A program made the translations under genes and the position numbers. Shown here in pieces: positions 36,325 through 45,082 of a stretch of DNA of 64,000 bases. The first letter of the stretch is position 1. Every line of letters begins with the position of its first letter. This stretch comes from Clostridia bacterium (GTDB taxonomy: Bacteria > Bacillota > Clostridia > UMGS1883 > UMGS1540). Under the pieces are notes generated by a model. The model was not told where the DNA came from. It worked only from the letters and a program-made list of their open reading frames with translations, and did no database searches. The stretch covers positions 62,001 to 126,000 of the forward strand of contig JAFZQX010000031.1 of the NCBI GenBank assembly GCA_017620205.1, given 5' to 3'.

Positions 36325-37128
36325 ATGGGTATTATCAGCGGTATAGCAACCGGTCTCGGACATATTATTGCTTTTATTTATAAATATGTTCAGAATTACG
36401 GCGTTGCTATTATTATATTTACGCTTCTTGTAAGGCTTCTTCTTCTTCCCTTAAACATCAAACAGCAAAGATCAATGCTTCGCATGAAGGCTATAAATCC
36501 TTTGCTTCAAAAAATTCAGACAAAGTATAAAGACGATAAAGAAAAGCTTAATCAAGAAACAATGAAGCTGTATAAGGAATATAACATAAATCCTATGGCA
36601 GGATGTCTGCCGCTTCTTATTCAGCTTCCTATTTTATTGGCGCTTATCCGCGTTATATACGATCCGGCAAGATTTATGTTCGGCGCGGATACTTCCGGTA
36701 TAAGAGATATTATGTCAAAGCTTAACCTTGCGGTTAACGAATACGGTTTAAAGCGCACATTTTTGGGAATTGACCTTATATCAATACCCGATTTTAAATT
36801 TGTAAGCGTTCTTTGGATTTTCCCGCTTTTAGCTACCGCGGCAACTTATTTATCGGGTAAAATGGCACAAAAAACGCAGGGCGGCACTAACACGGGTAAC
36901 GACGCCGCATCCCAAACAAGTAATATGATGACATCAATTTTTCCGATAATGACGCTGTTTTTCACGTTTACGATGCCTGTTGCGGCTTCGTTTTATTGGT
37001 TTATAAGCAGCGCTATTCAGATTGTTCAGACGTATGCTTTGAACAAAATAATTAAAGTTGATGACATTTCAATAGATGATGGAGGAAACTGGCATGAAAG
37101 AAACAATAAAAAAAGGAAAAACGGTTGA
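36325..37128 (+). CDS. yidC: YidC/Oxa1-family membrane protein insertase
   Basis: 267 residues with about five membrane segments. The first core segment contains the conserved groove arginine (IFTLLVRLLLLPLNIKQQ). This is followed by the cytoplasmic helical hairpin (residues about 55-90) and PMAGCLPLLIQLPILLAL. No lipobox is seen at the N-terminus, unlike Bacillus SpoIIIJ. Inserts membrane proteins with or without SecYEG. AGGAGAAAAAT precedes the ATG. Overlaps jag. Confidence 0.95.
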   Translation: MGIISGIATGLGHIIAFIYKYVQNYGVAIIIFTLLVRLLLLPLNIKQQRSMLRMKAINPLLQKIQTKYKDDKEKLNQETMKLYKEYNINPMAGCLPLLIQLPILLALIRVIYDPARFMFGADTSGIRDIMSKLNLAVNEYGLKRTFLGIDLISIPDFKFVSVLWIFPLLATAATYLSGKMAQKTQGGTNTGNDAASQTSNMMTSIFPIMTLFFTFTMPVAASFYWFISSAIQIVQTYALNKIIKVDDISIDDGGNWHERNNKKRKNG

Positions 37129-37720
37129 CGAGGCCGTACAGCTCGCTTTAGATGAACTCGGCTGCACCCGTGATGACGTTTTAATAGATGTTTTAAGCGA
37201 AGGTAAGGCAGGTCTTTTCGGTATCGGCAGCAAAGAAGCGGAAGTTCGCGTAACTCTTGAAGAAAAAAGCGTTGAATCTGTTGCAGCTGCGTTTCTTCAG
37301 GGCGTTACAGACAAGCTTGGCTTAAACGCAACAATTAATACAAGCACAGACGATGAAGATGTTTTGAATATTGACATTTCCGGCGACGATATGGGCGCTA
37401 TTATCGGCAGACGCGGCGAAACGCTCTCAGCTTTGCAGTACCTTACAAGCCTTGTGGTAAACAGAGGCACGGAAGATTTTATACGAGTTTCGCTTGATAC
37501 GGAAAACTACAAGCAAAGACGCGAACAGGCGCTTATTCATCTTGCGGACAAAACGGCAAGTAAAGTAGTCCGATTCAGACGCAGTATTACGCTTGAGCCC
37601 ATGAATCCGTATGAAAGAAGAATTATTCATTCCCATCTTCAGGGCAACGGCAGAGTAAGCACATACAGCACAGGAGTTGAGCCTGCAAGAAGAGTTGTTG
37701 TAGCGCTTAAAAGAGACTAA
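37094..37720 (+). CDS. jag: Jag/KhpB RNA-binding protein
   Basis: 208 residues. N-terminal Jag_N domain (TVDEAVQLALDELGCTRDDV through GLFGIGSKEAEVRV), KH domain with GAIIGRRGETLSALQYL, then R3H domain with PMNPYERRIIHSHLQG and the Arg-x3-His pattern. In other Firmicutes, KhpB pairs with KhpA and affects cell elongation and sporulation genes. I start at ATG 37094, because GGAGG at 37081-37085 fits it; two upstream ATGs at 37076 and 37079 lack a site. Overlaps the 3' end of yidC by 35 nt. Confidence 0.93.
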   Translation: MKETIKKGKTVDEAVQLALDELGCTRDDVLIDVLSEGKAGLFGIGSKEAEVRVTLEEKSVESVAAAFLQGVTDKLGLNATINTSTDDEDVLNIDISGDDMGAIIGRRGETLSALQYLTSLVVNRGTEDFIRVSLDTENYKQRREQALIHLADKTASKVVRFRRSITLEPMNPYERRIIHSHLQGNGRVSTYSTGVEPARRVVVALKRD

Positions 37721-37735
37721 AAAAAGCATAAAAGT

Positions 37736-37783
37736 AGCTGCGGCAAAACGGTTTGTTAATCGATTTGACTGCAGCTTTTTTTT
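37736..37783 (+). terminator. Terminator after jag
   Basis: AGCTGCGG (37736-37743) pairs with CTGCAGCT (37769-37776), followed by eight T. The 25-nt loop makes it moderate in strength. It ends the rpmH-jag operon. Confidence 0.7.
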
Positions 37784-37785
37784 AA

Positions 37786-37966
37786 GGTGATAACTTGAAA
37801 GTACCTTTCAAGTTAAGCCTCCGGCGGAACTTATGCACGTGCGAAATTTTCGGCCGATGCCGAAACGCACATGTGCCATTTAATCTCTTTCATTCCTTGC
37901 TCCACAAGAAAGAGATATATTTGATTACTATTTGTGCCGACGCGTAGCGGCAGAATGGAGATTAAA
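37786..37966 (+). ncRNA. Structured 5' leader of mnmE (copy 1 of a shared leader)
   Basis: About 85% identical by eye to the region before lepA (63306-63485, - strand). Elements in order: hairpin AACTTGAAAG-TAC-CTTTCAAGTT; a conserved stretch CCTCCGGCGGAACTTA; a two-tier stem GCACGTGCG/CGCACATGTGC enclosing TTCGGC/GCCGAA; hairpin TCTCTTTC/GAAAGAGA with a conserved 16-nt loop; then AATGGAG, which is the mnmE ribosome binding site. A pair A37837-T37874 is G-C in copy 2. RNA function is inference. Confidence 0.65.
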
Positions 37967-39322
37967 ATGAACTTGGGCAATAACACCATCGCAGCAGTTT
38001 CAACGGCGCACGGCGTAGGCGGCGTAGCGGTTATAAGAGTAAGCGGCACAGAAGCGGCGCCTGTATGCGATAAAATCTTTAAAGGCAAAACGCCGGTGTC
38101 CTGCGCACAGCCGTATCTTATGCAGTACGGCAGCATAAAGAGTTTAAGCGGAGAGCTTATTGACAGGGTTTTGTGCGTTTACATGAAAGGTCCGCATTCA
38201 TATACGGGAGAGGACACGGTCGAAATTCACTGTCACGGCGGAATAATAGTAACGGAAAAGGTTTTGGGCGCGGTAATTGAAGCGGGGGCTTCACTCGCGG
38301 CACCCGGCGAATTTACGAAAAGGGCGTTTTTAAACGGAAAAATAGATTTGGCGGAAGCAGAAGCCGTAGGCGACATTATAAACGCCGAAACCGATTTGTC
38401 TTTAACGGAAGCCGTAAACCGCCTCGGCGGCACGCTCTCGGATGAAATAAATAAAATACGCGATGAAATTCTTGATATAACGGCTCAGATTCTGGTAACG
38501 GCTGACTATCCCGAAGAAGATATTGATACCGAAACGGCTTCGGGCTTTGCGAAAATGATAAAAAAAGCGCTGGAGTATACGGAAGGGCTTCTTGAAACAT
38601 CAAAGCGCGGTAAATTTATAAAAGACGGCGTAAAGTGCGCTTTAGTCGGCAGACCAAACACGGGCAAATCGTCGCTTTTAAACGCTTTATCGGGCGAAAA
38701 CAAGGCGATTGTTACTGATATTGAAGGCACAACGCGTGATATAGTTGAGCAAAGAATAGTTGAAGACGGTATTGTAATTACGCTTTACGATACGGCCGGT
38801 ATACGTGAAGGCGGCGAAGAGATCGAGAAAATAGGCATAAAGAAATCAATAGACTTTATAAAGGAAGCCGATATATGCCTTGCTGTTATGGAAAACGGTA
38901 ACATAAATGGTGAAGATATGGAAATTTTGTCTTTGCTTAAAGACAAAAAGCACATTGTTGTTTTAAACAAAAACGATATAAACGATGAGGACGGCGGAAT
39001 AGAAGGCGAGACTTTGAGCATTTCGGCAAAGACGGGTGCGGGGCTTGACATTCTCCGCAAAAGGATTGTAGAGCTTGTAACGGACGGCGCCAAAAGCTCC
39101 GTGGAGCGCGCGATGATTACAAATATAAGGCAAAAGGAAGCGCTTTTGAGAGCACGTGAAAACCTTCGCGGCGCGCTTTCTACAATTGAAGGCGGCTTTC
39201 CTATCGATCTTGCCGCGTCCGACCTTGAAAACGCGGCGTCATCGCTCGGAGAGATAACCGGTGAAACGGTAAATGATGAGATAATAGATAAAATATTTTC
39301 TAAATTCTGTTTGGGTAAATGA
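37967..39322 (+). CDS. mnmE: MnmE tRNA modification GTPase
   Basis: 451 residues. N-terminal tetrahydrofolate-binding domain, helical domain with inserted Ras-like G domain: GRPNTGKSSLLNALSG near residue 224, DTAGIREGGE (G3), NKND (G4). Ends FCLGK, the C-terminal CxGK motif with the functional cysteine. With MnmG it installs the carboxymethylaminomethyl group at wobble U34 of tRNAs. The ATG at 37967 is preceded by GGAG at 6 nt; a GTG at 37934 lies within the leader and has no site. The 5' leader resembles that of lepA. Confidence 0.96.
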   Translation: MNLGNNTIAAVSTAHGVGGVAVIRVSGTEAAPVCDKIFKGKTPVSCAQPYLMQYGSIKSLSGELIDRVLCVYMKGPHSYTGEDTVEIHCHGGIIVTEKVLGAVIEAGASLAAPGEFTKRAFLNGKIDLAEAEAVGDIINAETDLSLTEAVNRLGGTLSDEINKIRDEILDITAQILVTADYPEEDIDTETASGFAKMIKKALEYTEGLLETSKRGKFIKDGVKCALVGRPNTGKSSLLNALSGENKAIVTDIEGTTRDIVEQRIVEDGIVITLYDTAGIREGGEEIEKIGIKKSIDFIKEADICLAVMENGNINGEDMEILSLLKDKKHIVVLNKNDINDEDGGIEGETLSISAKTGAGLDILRKRIVELVTDGAKSSVERAMITNIRQKEALLRARENLRGALSTIEGGFPIDLAASDLENAASSLGEITGETVNDEIIDKIFSKFCLGK

Positions 39323-39523
39323 AAAAACAAACAAAACCGCGGTTTGTTCGTAGCAAAAAGCATAATGTTATAAAAAATTCGTTATTACGGATTTTTACAA
39401 TAAGTAGATTTAATAAAGAGTAATAATAAAAATGGACTGTGTGTAGTTTTAGAATTATTCTTTTGCTTTTTGCGGTCTGTGCATATTTTGGCGGCCTATG
39501 CAGATAGAGAAACGGAGAATACT
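39323..39523. repeat. mnmE-mnmG gap with diverged dispersed-repeat copy and terminator-like hairpin
   Basis: Contains GGTTTGTTCGTAGCAAAAAG (similar to 58008 and to the reverse of 47015), a hairpin AAAAATTCGT/ACGGATTTTT at 39372-39396 that could end mnmE transcription, and TTTTTGCGGTCTGTGCAT at 39467-39484, the repeat core in - orientation. The mnmG ribosome binding site ACGGAGA lies at its end. Confidence 0.65.
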
Positions 39524-41407
39524 ATGGATTTTCATGCTGAGGATTATGATGTAATAGTTATAGGCGGCGGACACGCCGGGGCTGAGGCAGGGACTGCCGC
39601 GGCAAAGCTCGGCGCGCGTACGGCGCTTTTTACAATAAGTCTTGACGCTGTCGGAAACATGGCGTGCAACCCCAATATAGGAGGCAGCGGAAAAGGGCAT
39701 CTGGTGCGCGAGATTGATGCGCTCGGCGGTATTATGGGCAAGGCGGCTGACAATACTTTTATCCAGTCCAGAATGCTCAACCGCGGAAAAGGTCCTGCCG
39801 TATGGTCTCTGCGCGCACAGGCGGACAGATGGGCATACAGAAACGAGATAAAAAAACGCCTGGAGTTTACGGAAAACCTGGACGTAAGACAGGGCGAGGT
39901 CTCCGATATTTTATTTGATGAGAACAAACATGTTACGGGCGTTAAAACATCAAACGGAGCCGTTTACGGCGCAAAAGCCGTAGTTGTCGCAACAGGCACA
40001 TATCTGGGCGGCAAGATAATTGTAGGCGAAAACAGCCGTCAGGGCGGACCGGACGGTATGCTGCCCGCACTGCCACTGACGCAGTGCTTGCTTGATAACG
40101 GCATCGAGATATACAGATTTAAAACGGGAACGCCGCCGAGAATAAGCGGAAAAACAATTGACTATTCCGTTATGGAAGAGCAGCGCGGTGACGACAACAT
40201 TGTTCCCTTTTCTTTTGACGATGATAACGAATATGAAAACAGGGTATCCTGCTACCTTACATATACAAATGAGAAAACACATGAGATAATAAGAAACAAT
40301 CTGCACAGAGCTCCGCTTTTTTCGGGCGTTATAGAAGGCGTTGGACCGAGATACTGCCCGTCTATTGAGGACAAAGTTGTGCGGTTTGCGGAAAAGAAAC
40401 GGCATCAGCTTTTTATTGAGCCCATGGGGCTTAATTCCGATGAAATGTACGTTTCAGGCCTCTCAACGTCTATGCCCGAGGAAGTTCAGCTTGAAATTTT
40501 GCACTCCATAAAAGGTCTTGAACACTGCAAAATGATGCGAACAGGATATGCTATAGAGTATGACTGCATAAATCCTTTGCAGCTTAAAGCCTCGCTTGAA
40601 TTTAAAGACTACGGCGGCCTTTTCGGCGCCGGACAATTTAACGGCAGCTCCGGCTACGAAGAAGCGGCGGCGCAGGGCCTTATGGCAGGCATTAACGCGG
40701 CGCAGCTTGTAAAAGGCGAAGAGCCGCTTATATTGGGTCGCGACGAAGCGTATATAGGCGTTTTAATAGACGATCTCGTTACAAAAGGCACGAAAGAGCC
40801 TTACAGAATGATGACGTCGAGAAGCGAATACCGTCTTTTGCTCCGTCAGGACAACGCGGACGAGCGTTTAACGCCGAAAGGACACGCGATAGGGCTTATA
40901 GACGATGAGAGATACGAAAAGTTTAAAGAGAAAATGCGCGCTGTGGATATGGAGATAGAAAGACTTGAATCTACTTCTGTTCCGCCGTCCGAAGAACTTA
41001 ATAAAATCCTTACGGATAACGGCTTTGAGGCAATCTCAACGGGCATCCGTCTCGCAGACCTGCTGCGCAGACCCTATATTACTTATGAAAGCCTCGCATC
41101 TGTCGATTCAACAAGACCCGAAATTTCCGGGGATATATCGGCCCAGGCGGAAGTTAAGATAAAATACGCGGGATATATTAAAAGGCAGAAGATAATAGTT
41201 AGCCAGGTTTCAAAGCTTGAAAATAAACTGATACCCGAGGATCTGGATTATGATAATGTTTACGGTCTACGCATAGAGGCAAAGCAGAAGCTTCAGAAAA
41301 TGCGTCCGCGCAGCATAGGTCAGGCTTCGCGTATTTCGGGCGTATCGCCTGCGGATATTTCCGTTTTGATTGTTGCGCTTGAAGGAAGGGACAAAAAGGA
41401 TGAATAG
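39524..41407 (+). CDS. mnmG: MnmG (GidA) tRNA uridine-5-carboxymethylaminomethyl modification enzyme
   Basis: 627 residues, standard length. FAD-binding Rossmann motif VIVIGGGHAGAEAG near residue 10, GidA signatures ACNPNIGGSGKGHLVREIDALGG and KTGTPPRI, and a C-terminal helical domain ending near SRISGVSPADISVL. It forms the MnmEG complex. ATG 39524 chosen, because the protein starts only eight residues before the FAD motif, with ACGGAGA in front; an in-frame upstream start at 39470 lies inside repeat DNA. The stop overlaps the rsmG start. Confidence 0.96.
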   Translation: MDFHAEDYDVIVIGGGHAGAEAGTAAAKLGARTALFTISLDAVGNMACNPNIGGSGKGHLVREIDALGGIMGKAADNTFIQSRMLNRGKGPAVWSLRAQADRWAYRNEIKKRLEFTENLDVRQGEVSDILFDENKHVTGVKTSNGAVYGAKAVVVATGTYLGGKIIVGENSRQGGPDGMLPALPLTQCLLDNGIEIYRFKTGTPPRISGKTIDYSVMEEQRGDDNIVPFSFDDDNEYENRVSCYLTYTNEKTHEIIRNNLHRAPLFSGVIEGVGPRYCPSIEDKVVRFAEKKRHQLFIEPMGLNSDEMYVSGLSTSMPEEVQLEILHSIKGLEHCKMMRTGYAIEYDCINPLQLKASLEFKDYGGLFGAGQFNGSSGYEEAAAQGLMAGINAAQLVKGEEPLILGRDEAYIGVLIDDLVTKGTKEPYRMMTSRSEYRLLLRQDNADERLTPKGHAIGLIDDERYEKFKEKMRAVDMEIERLESTSVPPSEELNKILTDNGFEAISTGIRLADLLRRPYITYESLASVDSTRPEISGDISAQAEVKIKYAGYIKRQKIIVSQVSKLENKLIPEDLDYDNVYGLRIEAKQKLQKMRPRSIGQASRISGVSPADISVLIVALEGRDKKDE

Positions 41408-42101
41408 TATTTTACAGGACGCATTTAACTGTTTTCATCTTGACCTGACGGAAGATATATGCGATAAATTTGACAAATATGCTGATTTGCTTATTGAAAC
41501 GAACAAGAAGTTTAATCTGACCGCGATAACAGAGCGTGACGAAGTATACGAAAAGCATTTCGGGGACAGTGTTTCCTGCGCGCAGTTTATAGATCAGGGA
41601 TCGCGCGTAATAGACGTCGGGTGCGGCGCAGGCTTTCCGGGTTTGCCGCTTAAAATAGCGAGAGAGGATTTAAGCGTAACTTTGCTCGACTCTTTGGCAA
41701 AACGCGTTAATTTCCTTTCGGAAGTTTGCTCGGAATTAAAGCTTAAAGATGTAACTCCTGTTCACATGAGGGCGGAGGACGCGGGCGCCGATGAAAAATT
41801 CAGAGAGAAATACGATGTTTCTGTGGCGCGCGCTGTCGCAAACCTTGCCGTTTTGGCGGAATATTGCCTGCCCTTTGTAAAGGTTGGAGGCGTGTTTTTG
41901 GCGCTTAAGGGCAGAGACGCGGACTCCGAGCTTTCTGATGCCGAAAAAGCCATTGAGGTTTTGGGCGGAAAATGCGAAAAAACAGAAGAAGTTTTTTGGC
42001 GGGGAATGGAACATCGTGTCATAATAATACGTAAAGTTTGCAAAACGCCGTCGAAATATCCGCGCAAAGCGGGAAAACCCTCAAAAAGCCCGATAATTTG
42101 A
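41400..42101 (+). CDS. rsmG: RsmG, 16S rRNA (guanine-527-N7)-methyltransferase
   Basis: 233 residues. SAM-binding motif RVIDVGCGAGFPGLPLKI, the family motif NLTAITERDEVYEKHFGDS, and SVARAVANLAVLAEYCLP. Methylates G527 of 16S rRNA in the 530 loop. The ATG overlaps the last codons of mnmG, suggesting coupling. A C-terminal basic tail of about 18 residues (KTPSKYPRKAGKPSKSP) is slightly longer than usual. Confidence 0.95.
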   Translation: MNSILQDAFNCFHLDLTEDICDKFDKYADLLIETNKKFNLTAITERDEVYEKHFGDSVSCAQFIDQGSRVIDVGCGAGFPGLPLKIAREDLSVTLLDSLAKRVNFLSEVCSELKLKDVTPVHMRAEDAGADEKFREKYDVSVARAVANLAVLAEYCLPFVKVGGVFLALKGRDADSELSDAEKAIEVLGGKCEKTEEVFWRGMEHRVIIIRKVCKTPSKYPRKAGKPSKSPII

Positions 42102-42114
42102 CGATATTTTTTTC

Positions 42115-42143
42115 TTTACTGCTTGTCCTCTTTGTGGTAGAAT
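42115..42143 (+). promoter_or_regulatory. Probable promoter of noc
   Basis: TTTACT (42115-42120), 17-nt spacer, TAGAAT (42138-42143). It sits in the 77-nt gap between rsmG and noc. Confidence 0.6.
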
Positions 42144-42178
42144 AATTTACGAAATATTTCTACGGAGGGGGTTTCAGC

Positions 42179-42985
42179 ATGGAACGTACTTATGAAAACG
42201 CCGGCAGAATAATAAATATTCCTGTCGATACTATTAAACCAAACCCTTACCAACCGAGAAAATTTATAGACGCCACCTCAGTCTCATCGCTTGCGGATTC
42301 AATCCGCCGGTTCGGGCTGCTGCAGCCTATAACTGTCAGACGTCTTAAAGAAAATACATATGAGCTTGTTTCCGGTGAGAGACGATTGCGTGCGGCGCAG
42401 ATGGCAGGCGCCGACGCAATACCTGCAATTATCGTAGACATCTCCGATAATGACTGCGCATTCTTCGTTTTAACTGAAAACATACAGAGAAAACAGCTTG
42501 ATTTTTTTGAAGAATCCGAAGCGCTTTTAAGACTATGCGAGCAGCACGGGTTTTCCCCTGAGGAGATTTCGGGGCGGACCGGCCTTCGTCCGAGCGCCGT
42601 GGCATCCAAAATGAAACTGGCGCGGCTTTCGCCGACCGTTAAAAGGATTGTTTACGAAAACAAGCTGTCCGAAGAGCATGCCGCTGCGCTTTTAAGACTT
42701 GCAGACGATAACACAAGACTGGATGTTATTAAACGGATAATTGAAAAAGAGTATACGCCTGCTGATACGGAGCAATATATATCAGAAAGACTCAACAGCG
42801 AGATTTCTAAAAGAAAAAAAGTTGTTTGTATGCCGCGCGGCAACATACGTGATTATAAAATTGTTTTAAATACTGTCAACAAAGCGTTGGATTTAGCGAA
42901 AAGCGCAGGTGTAAGCACGGAAACAGAGCAAAGCGAGCATGACGGTTTTTATGAATATGTAATAAAAATCAATAAATCAAAGTAA
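42179..42985 (+). CDS. noc: Noc-like ParB-family nucleoid occlusion protein
   Basis: 268 residues. ParB/Srx N-terminal domain with NPYQPRKF and the CTP-binding GERRLRAAQMAG and TENIQRKQLDFFEE motifs, then a helix-turn-helix near residues 115-140 (SGRTGLRPSAVASKMKLARL). It lies between rsmG and parA, the Noc slot; the second ParB-type protein at 44085 is the Spo0J. Noc spreads from its own sites and keeps the division septum off the nucleoid. No membrane-binding amphipathic N-terminus is obvious. No ATTTCCCGGGAAAT Noc site was noticed in the window. Confidence 0.85.
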   Translation: MERTYENAGRIINIPVDTIKPNPYQPRKFIDATSVSSLADSIRRFGLLQPITVRRLKENTYELVSGERRLRAAQMAGADAIPAIIVDISDNDCAFFVLTENIQRKQLDFFEESEALLRLCEQHGFSPEEISGRTGLRPSAVASKMKLARLSPTVKRIVYENKLSEEHAAALLRLADDNTRLDVIKRIIEKEYTPADTEQYISERLNSEISKRKKVVCMPRGNIRDYKIVLNTVNKALDLAKSAGVSTETEQSEHDGFYEYVIKINKSK

Positions 42986-42987
42986 AG

Positions 42988-43003
42988 AGTTTCACGTGAA
43001 ACA
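42988..43003. promoter_or_regulatory. parS site 1
   Basis: AGTTTCACGTGAAACA, 15 of 16 matches to the parS consensus, immediately after noc. Confidence 0.9.
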
Positions 43004-43030
43004 TAAAATTTTGAAAAATTTTCAAAAAAG

Positions 43031-43046
43031 TGTTTCACGTGAAACT
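43031..43046. promoter_or_regulatory. parS site 2
   Basis: TGTTTCACGTGAAACT, 15 of 16 matches to the parS consensus, 27 nt after site 1 and 274 nt upstream of parA. Confidence 0.92.
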
Positions 43047-43057
43047 TTTTTATGTTA

Positions 43058-43118
43058 TAATAACCTCACATGATATAAACGAAATCAAAGATTTCTATAT
43101 CATGGAGAACATTGAAGC
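43058..43118 (+). repeat. 61-bp perfect direct repeat, unit 1
   Basis: Identical to 43156-43216. Contains the hairpin CATGATATA...GAAATC-AAA-GATTTC-TATATCATG and ends ATGGAGAACATTGAAGC. In unit 1 that ATG opens an 18-codon reading frame with no ribosome binding site. Confidence 0.9.
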
Positions 43119-43155
43119 CGTCCGCAGCGGTGTTGTTACGTCTGCGGCCTTGCTT

Positions 43156-43216
43156 TAATAACCTCACATGATATAAACGAAATCAAAGATTTCTATATCA
43201 TGGAGAACATTGAAGC
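43156..43216 (+). repeat. 61-bp perfect direct repeat, unit 2
   Basis: Second copy, 98 nt from unit 1. The 37-nt spacer holds its own stem CCGCAG/CTGCGG. The ATG inside unit 2 is in frame with parA, but no Shine-Dalgarno precedes it. The rest of the gap (43217-43300) holds nothing I recognise. Confidence 0.9.
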
Positions 43217-43319
43217 ATACCGCGCGGCACGATGCGCCTTGCGACATGTTTTACTATTTAAACGTTTAACTGTTTTATTAATAACAGAAACAAAAAAACA
43301 CAAAGGAGGAGGAAAATAC

Positions 43320-44084
43320 TTGACGAAGGTAATTGCCATAGCAAACCAAAAAGGCGGAGTAGGAAAGACAACAACGGCGGTTAATTTATCAGCCTGTCTT
43401 GCAAGAATGGGTAAAAGAGTTCTTCTTATAGATATTGATCCGCAGGGGAACGCGTCAAGCGGTCTTGGAATTAACGTTAAAAATATTGAAAAGTCGGTTT
43501 ACGATGTTTTGATAAACCAGGAAAACATTGCCGACGTTATTGTTGAAACGGAATATAAAAACCTCTCTGTTTGTCCTTCAAGTCCCGCGCTGTCCGGCGC
43601 GGAGGTAGAGCTTGTCGGCGTTATGGGCAGAGAATATCAGCTTAAAACGGCAGTTGAAGAGATTAAAAAAGATTATGACTTTATTTTTGTAGACTGTCCG
43701 CCGTCACTCGGCCTTATTACTCTAAACGCTTTCACGGCGTGCGGCTCCGTTCTTGTTCCCATTCAGTGCGAGTATTACGCGCTTGAAGGGTTAAGCAGCC
43801 TTACGGGAACAATTAAAAGAGTTAAAAGCGTTTTGAATAAAGAAATAGAAATTGAGGGTGTTTTGCTTACAATGTTTGACGCCAGAACAAACCTCGCGAT
43901 ACAGGTTGTAGACGAAGTTAAAAGATTCTTCCCGGAAAAGGTTTATAAAACTATTATACCGAGAAACGTAAGGCTAAGCGAAGCCCCCGGCTTCGGTCAG
44001 CCCGTAATAGTTTACGATCCCGCTTCAAAAGGTGCGGAGAGCTATTTAGACCTTGCGGAAGAAATTCTGGAAAGGAGCGAATAA
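43320..44084 (+). CDS. parA: ParA/Soj chromosome-partitioning ATPase
   Basis: 254 residues, matching Soj. Deviant Walker [19 protein letters not shown] right at the N-terminus, Walker A' [13 protein letters not shown], and [13 protein letters not shown]. Binds DNA as an ATP dimer, is regulated by ParB and also acts on DnaA. The TTG at 43320 is the start: AAAGGAGGAGG lies at 43303-43312, and the next residues begin the Walker motif. Longer in-frame extensions run into the direct repeat and lack a site. Confidence 0.95.
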   Translation: MTKVIAIANQKGGVGKTTTAVNLSACLARMGKRVLLIDIDPQGNASSGLGINVKNIEKSVYDVLINQENIADVIVETEYKNLSVCPSSPALSGAEVELVGVMGREYQLKTAVEEIKKDYDFIFVDCPPSLGLITLNAFTACGSVLVPIQCEYYALEGLSSLTGTIKRVKSVLNKEIEIEGVLLTMFDARTNLAIQVVDEVKRFFPEKVYKTIIPRNVRLSEAPGFGQPVIVYDPASKGAESYLDLAEEILERSE

Positions 44085-44948
44085 ATGGCGGCAAAAAGAG
44101 GATTGGGAAAAGGTCTTGACGCTTTGTTTGACAGCACAGAGGTTGTCAAGGAAGAGAAAAAAGACTTAACACAACTCAGAATAAATATGATAGAACCAAA
44201 CCGCAAGCAGCCCAGGCAGGATTTTGACGAGGACGCGCTTCATACTTTAAGCGAATCAATAAAAAAGCACGGTCTTATTCAGCCGATTATCGTAGCTCCG
44301 CAGGACAACGGCTTTTATAAAATAATCGCAGGCGAAAGACGCTGGAGAGCCTGCAAAATGGCGGGGCTAACGGAAATACCGGTTGTGATACGCACTTATG
44401 AAAAACAGAAGGCGGCAGAGGTTGCGCTCCTTGAGAATCTGCAGAGAGAGGATTTAAATCCGATAGAAGAAGCGTTTGGTTATAAAAATCTTATGGAAGA
44501 GTTTTCAATGACGCAGGACGGTGTTGCGGAGGCAGTAGGCAAAAGCCGCCCCGCCGTTGCAAACGCTTTAAGGCTTTTATCTCTTTCCGATAATATTATT
44601 AAGATGGTTCGCGAAGGACTTATATCGGGCGGACATGCCCGCGCGCTTTTGGCTGTTGACTCCGAAACGGAAAGACAGCGCCTCGCGGAACAGATTATTG
44701 AAGAACAGCTTTCCGTAAGACAAACCGAAAAGCTCGCGTCGGAAGCAAAGAAAAGCGTACCGAAAAAAACGGTAAAAAGACAAGCCTCTCCCGAACTGCT
44801 TGATTTGGAAAAAACGCTTTCCGAAAAAATCGGCAGCAAAGTTAAAATTTCAAACGGTCCGAAAAAAGGCAAAATCGAAATTGAATACTACGGCAATGAC
44901 GATTTAAACAGAGTTTTGGAAAAAATTGGAATCAAAATCGACCTTTAA
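44085..44948 (+). CDS. parB: ParB/Spo0J chromosome-partitioning protein
   Basis: 287 residues. N-terminal RGLGKGLDALF, the ParA-activating segment; ParB/Srx CTPase domain with PNRKQPRQDF, AGERRWRACKMAG and ENLQREDLNPIEEA; HTH near residues 145-185; C-terminal dimer domain after a basic linker (KKSVPKKTVKRQ). Starts right after the parA stop. Expected to load at the parS sites found at 42988, 43031 and 32423. Confidence 0.96.
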   Translation: MAAKRGLGKGLDALFDSTEVVKEEKKDLTQLRINMIEPNRKQPRQDFDEDALHTLSESIKKHGLIQPIIVAPQDNGFYKIIAGERRWRACKMAGLTEIPVVIRTYEKQKAAEVALLENLQREDLNPIEEAFGYKNLMEEFSMTQDGVAEAVGKSRPAVANALRLLSLSDNIIKMVREGLISGGHARALLAVDSETERQRLAEQIIEEQLSVRQTEKLASEAKKSVPKKTVKRQASPELLDLEKTLSEKIGSKVKISNGPKKGKIEIEYYGNDDLNRVLEKIGIKIDL

Positions 44949-45082
44949 AACGTCGTCTTAAAGACGAAAAAACGAAAAATCAATATAGTAACGCCAAAAA
45001 AGATAAAAACGCCGCAGAGGGCAAATTTAAGCCGGATTTAAGGCGCCCGGAAAATGCGGTTTCTGAAAGGAAGTAATGAGAC

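Noticed and set aside
37934-37966. GTG start for mnmE giving 11 more residues
   Set aside because: It lies within the conserved leader and has no ribosome binding site. The ATG at 37967 has GGAG at 6 nt.
39150-39166. Fourth parS-like site GCACGTGAAAAC in mnmE
   Set aside because: Only one half matches the consensus; the left half is wrong, so binding is unlikely.
43102-43158. 18-codon frame starting inside direct-repeat unit 1 as a parA leader peptide
   Set aside because: No Shine-Dalgarno sequence, composition explained by the hairpin, and no terminator/antiterminator arrangement follows.
43200-43319. N-terminal extension of ParA from an ATG in repeat unit 2
   Set aside because: The TTG at 43320 has AAAGGAGGAGG and begins just before the Walker A motif, the normal Soj N-terminus.
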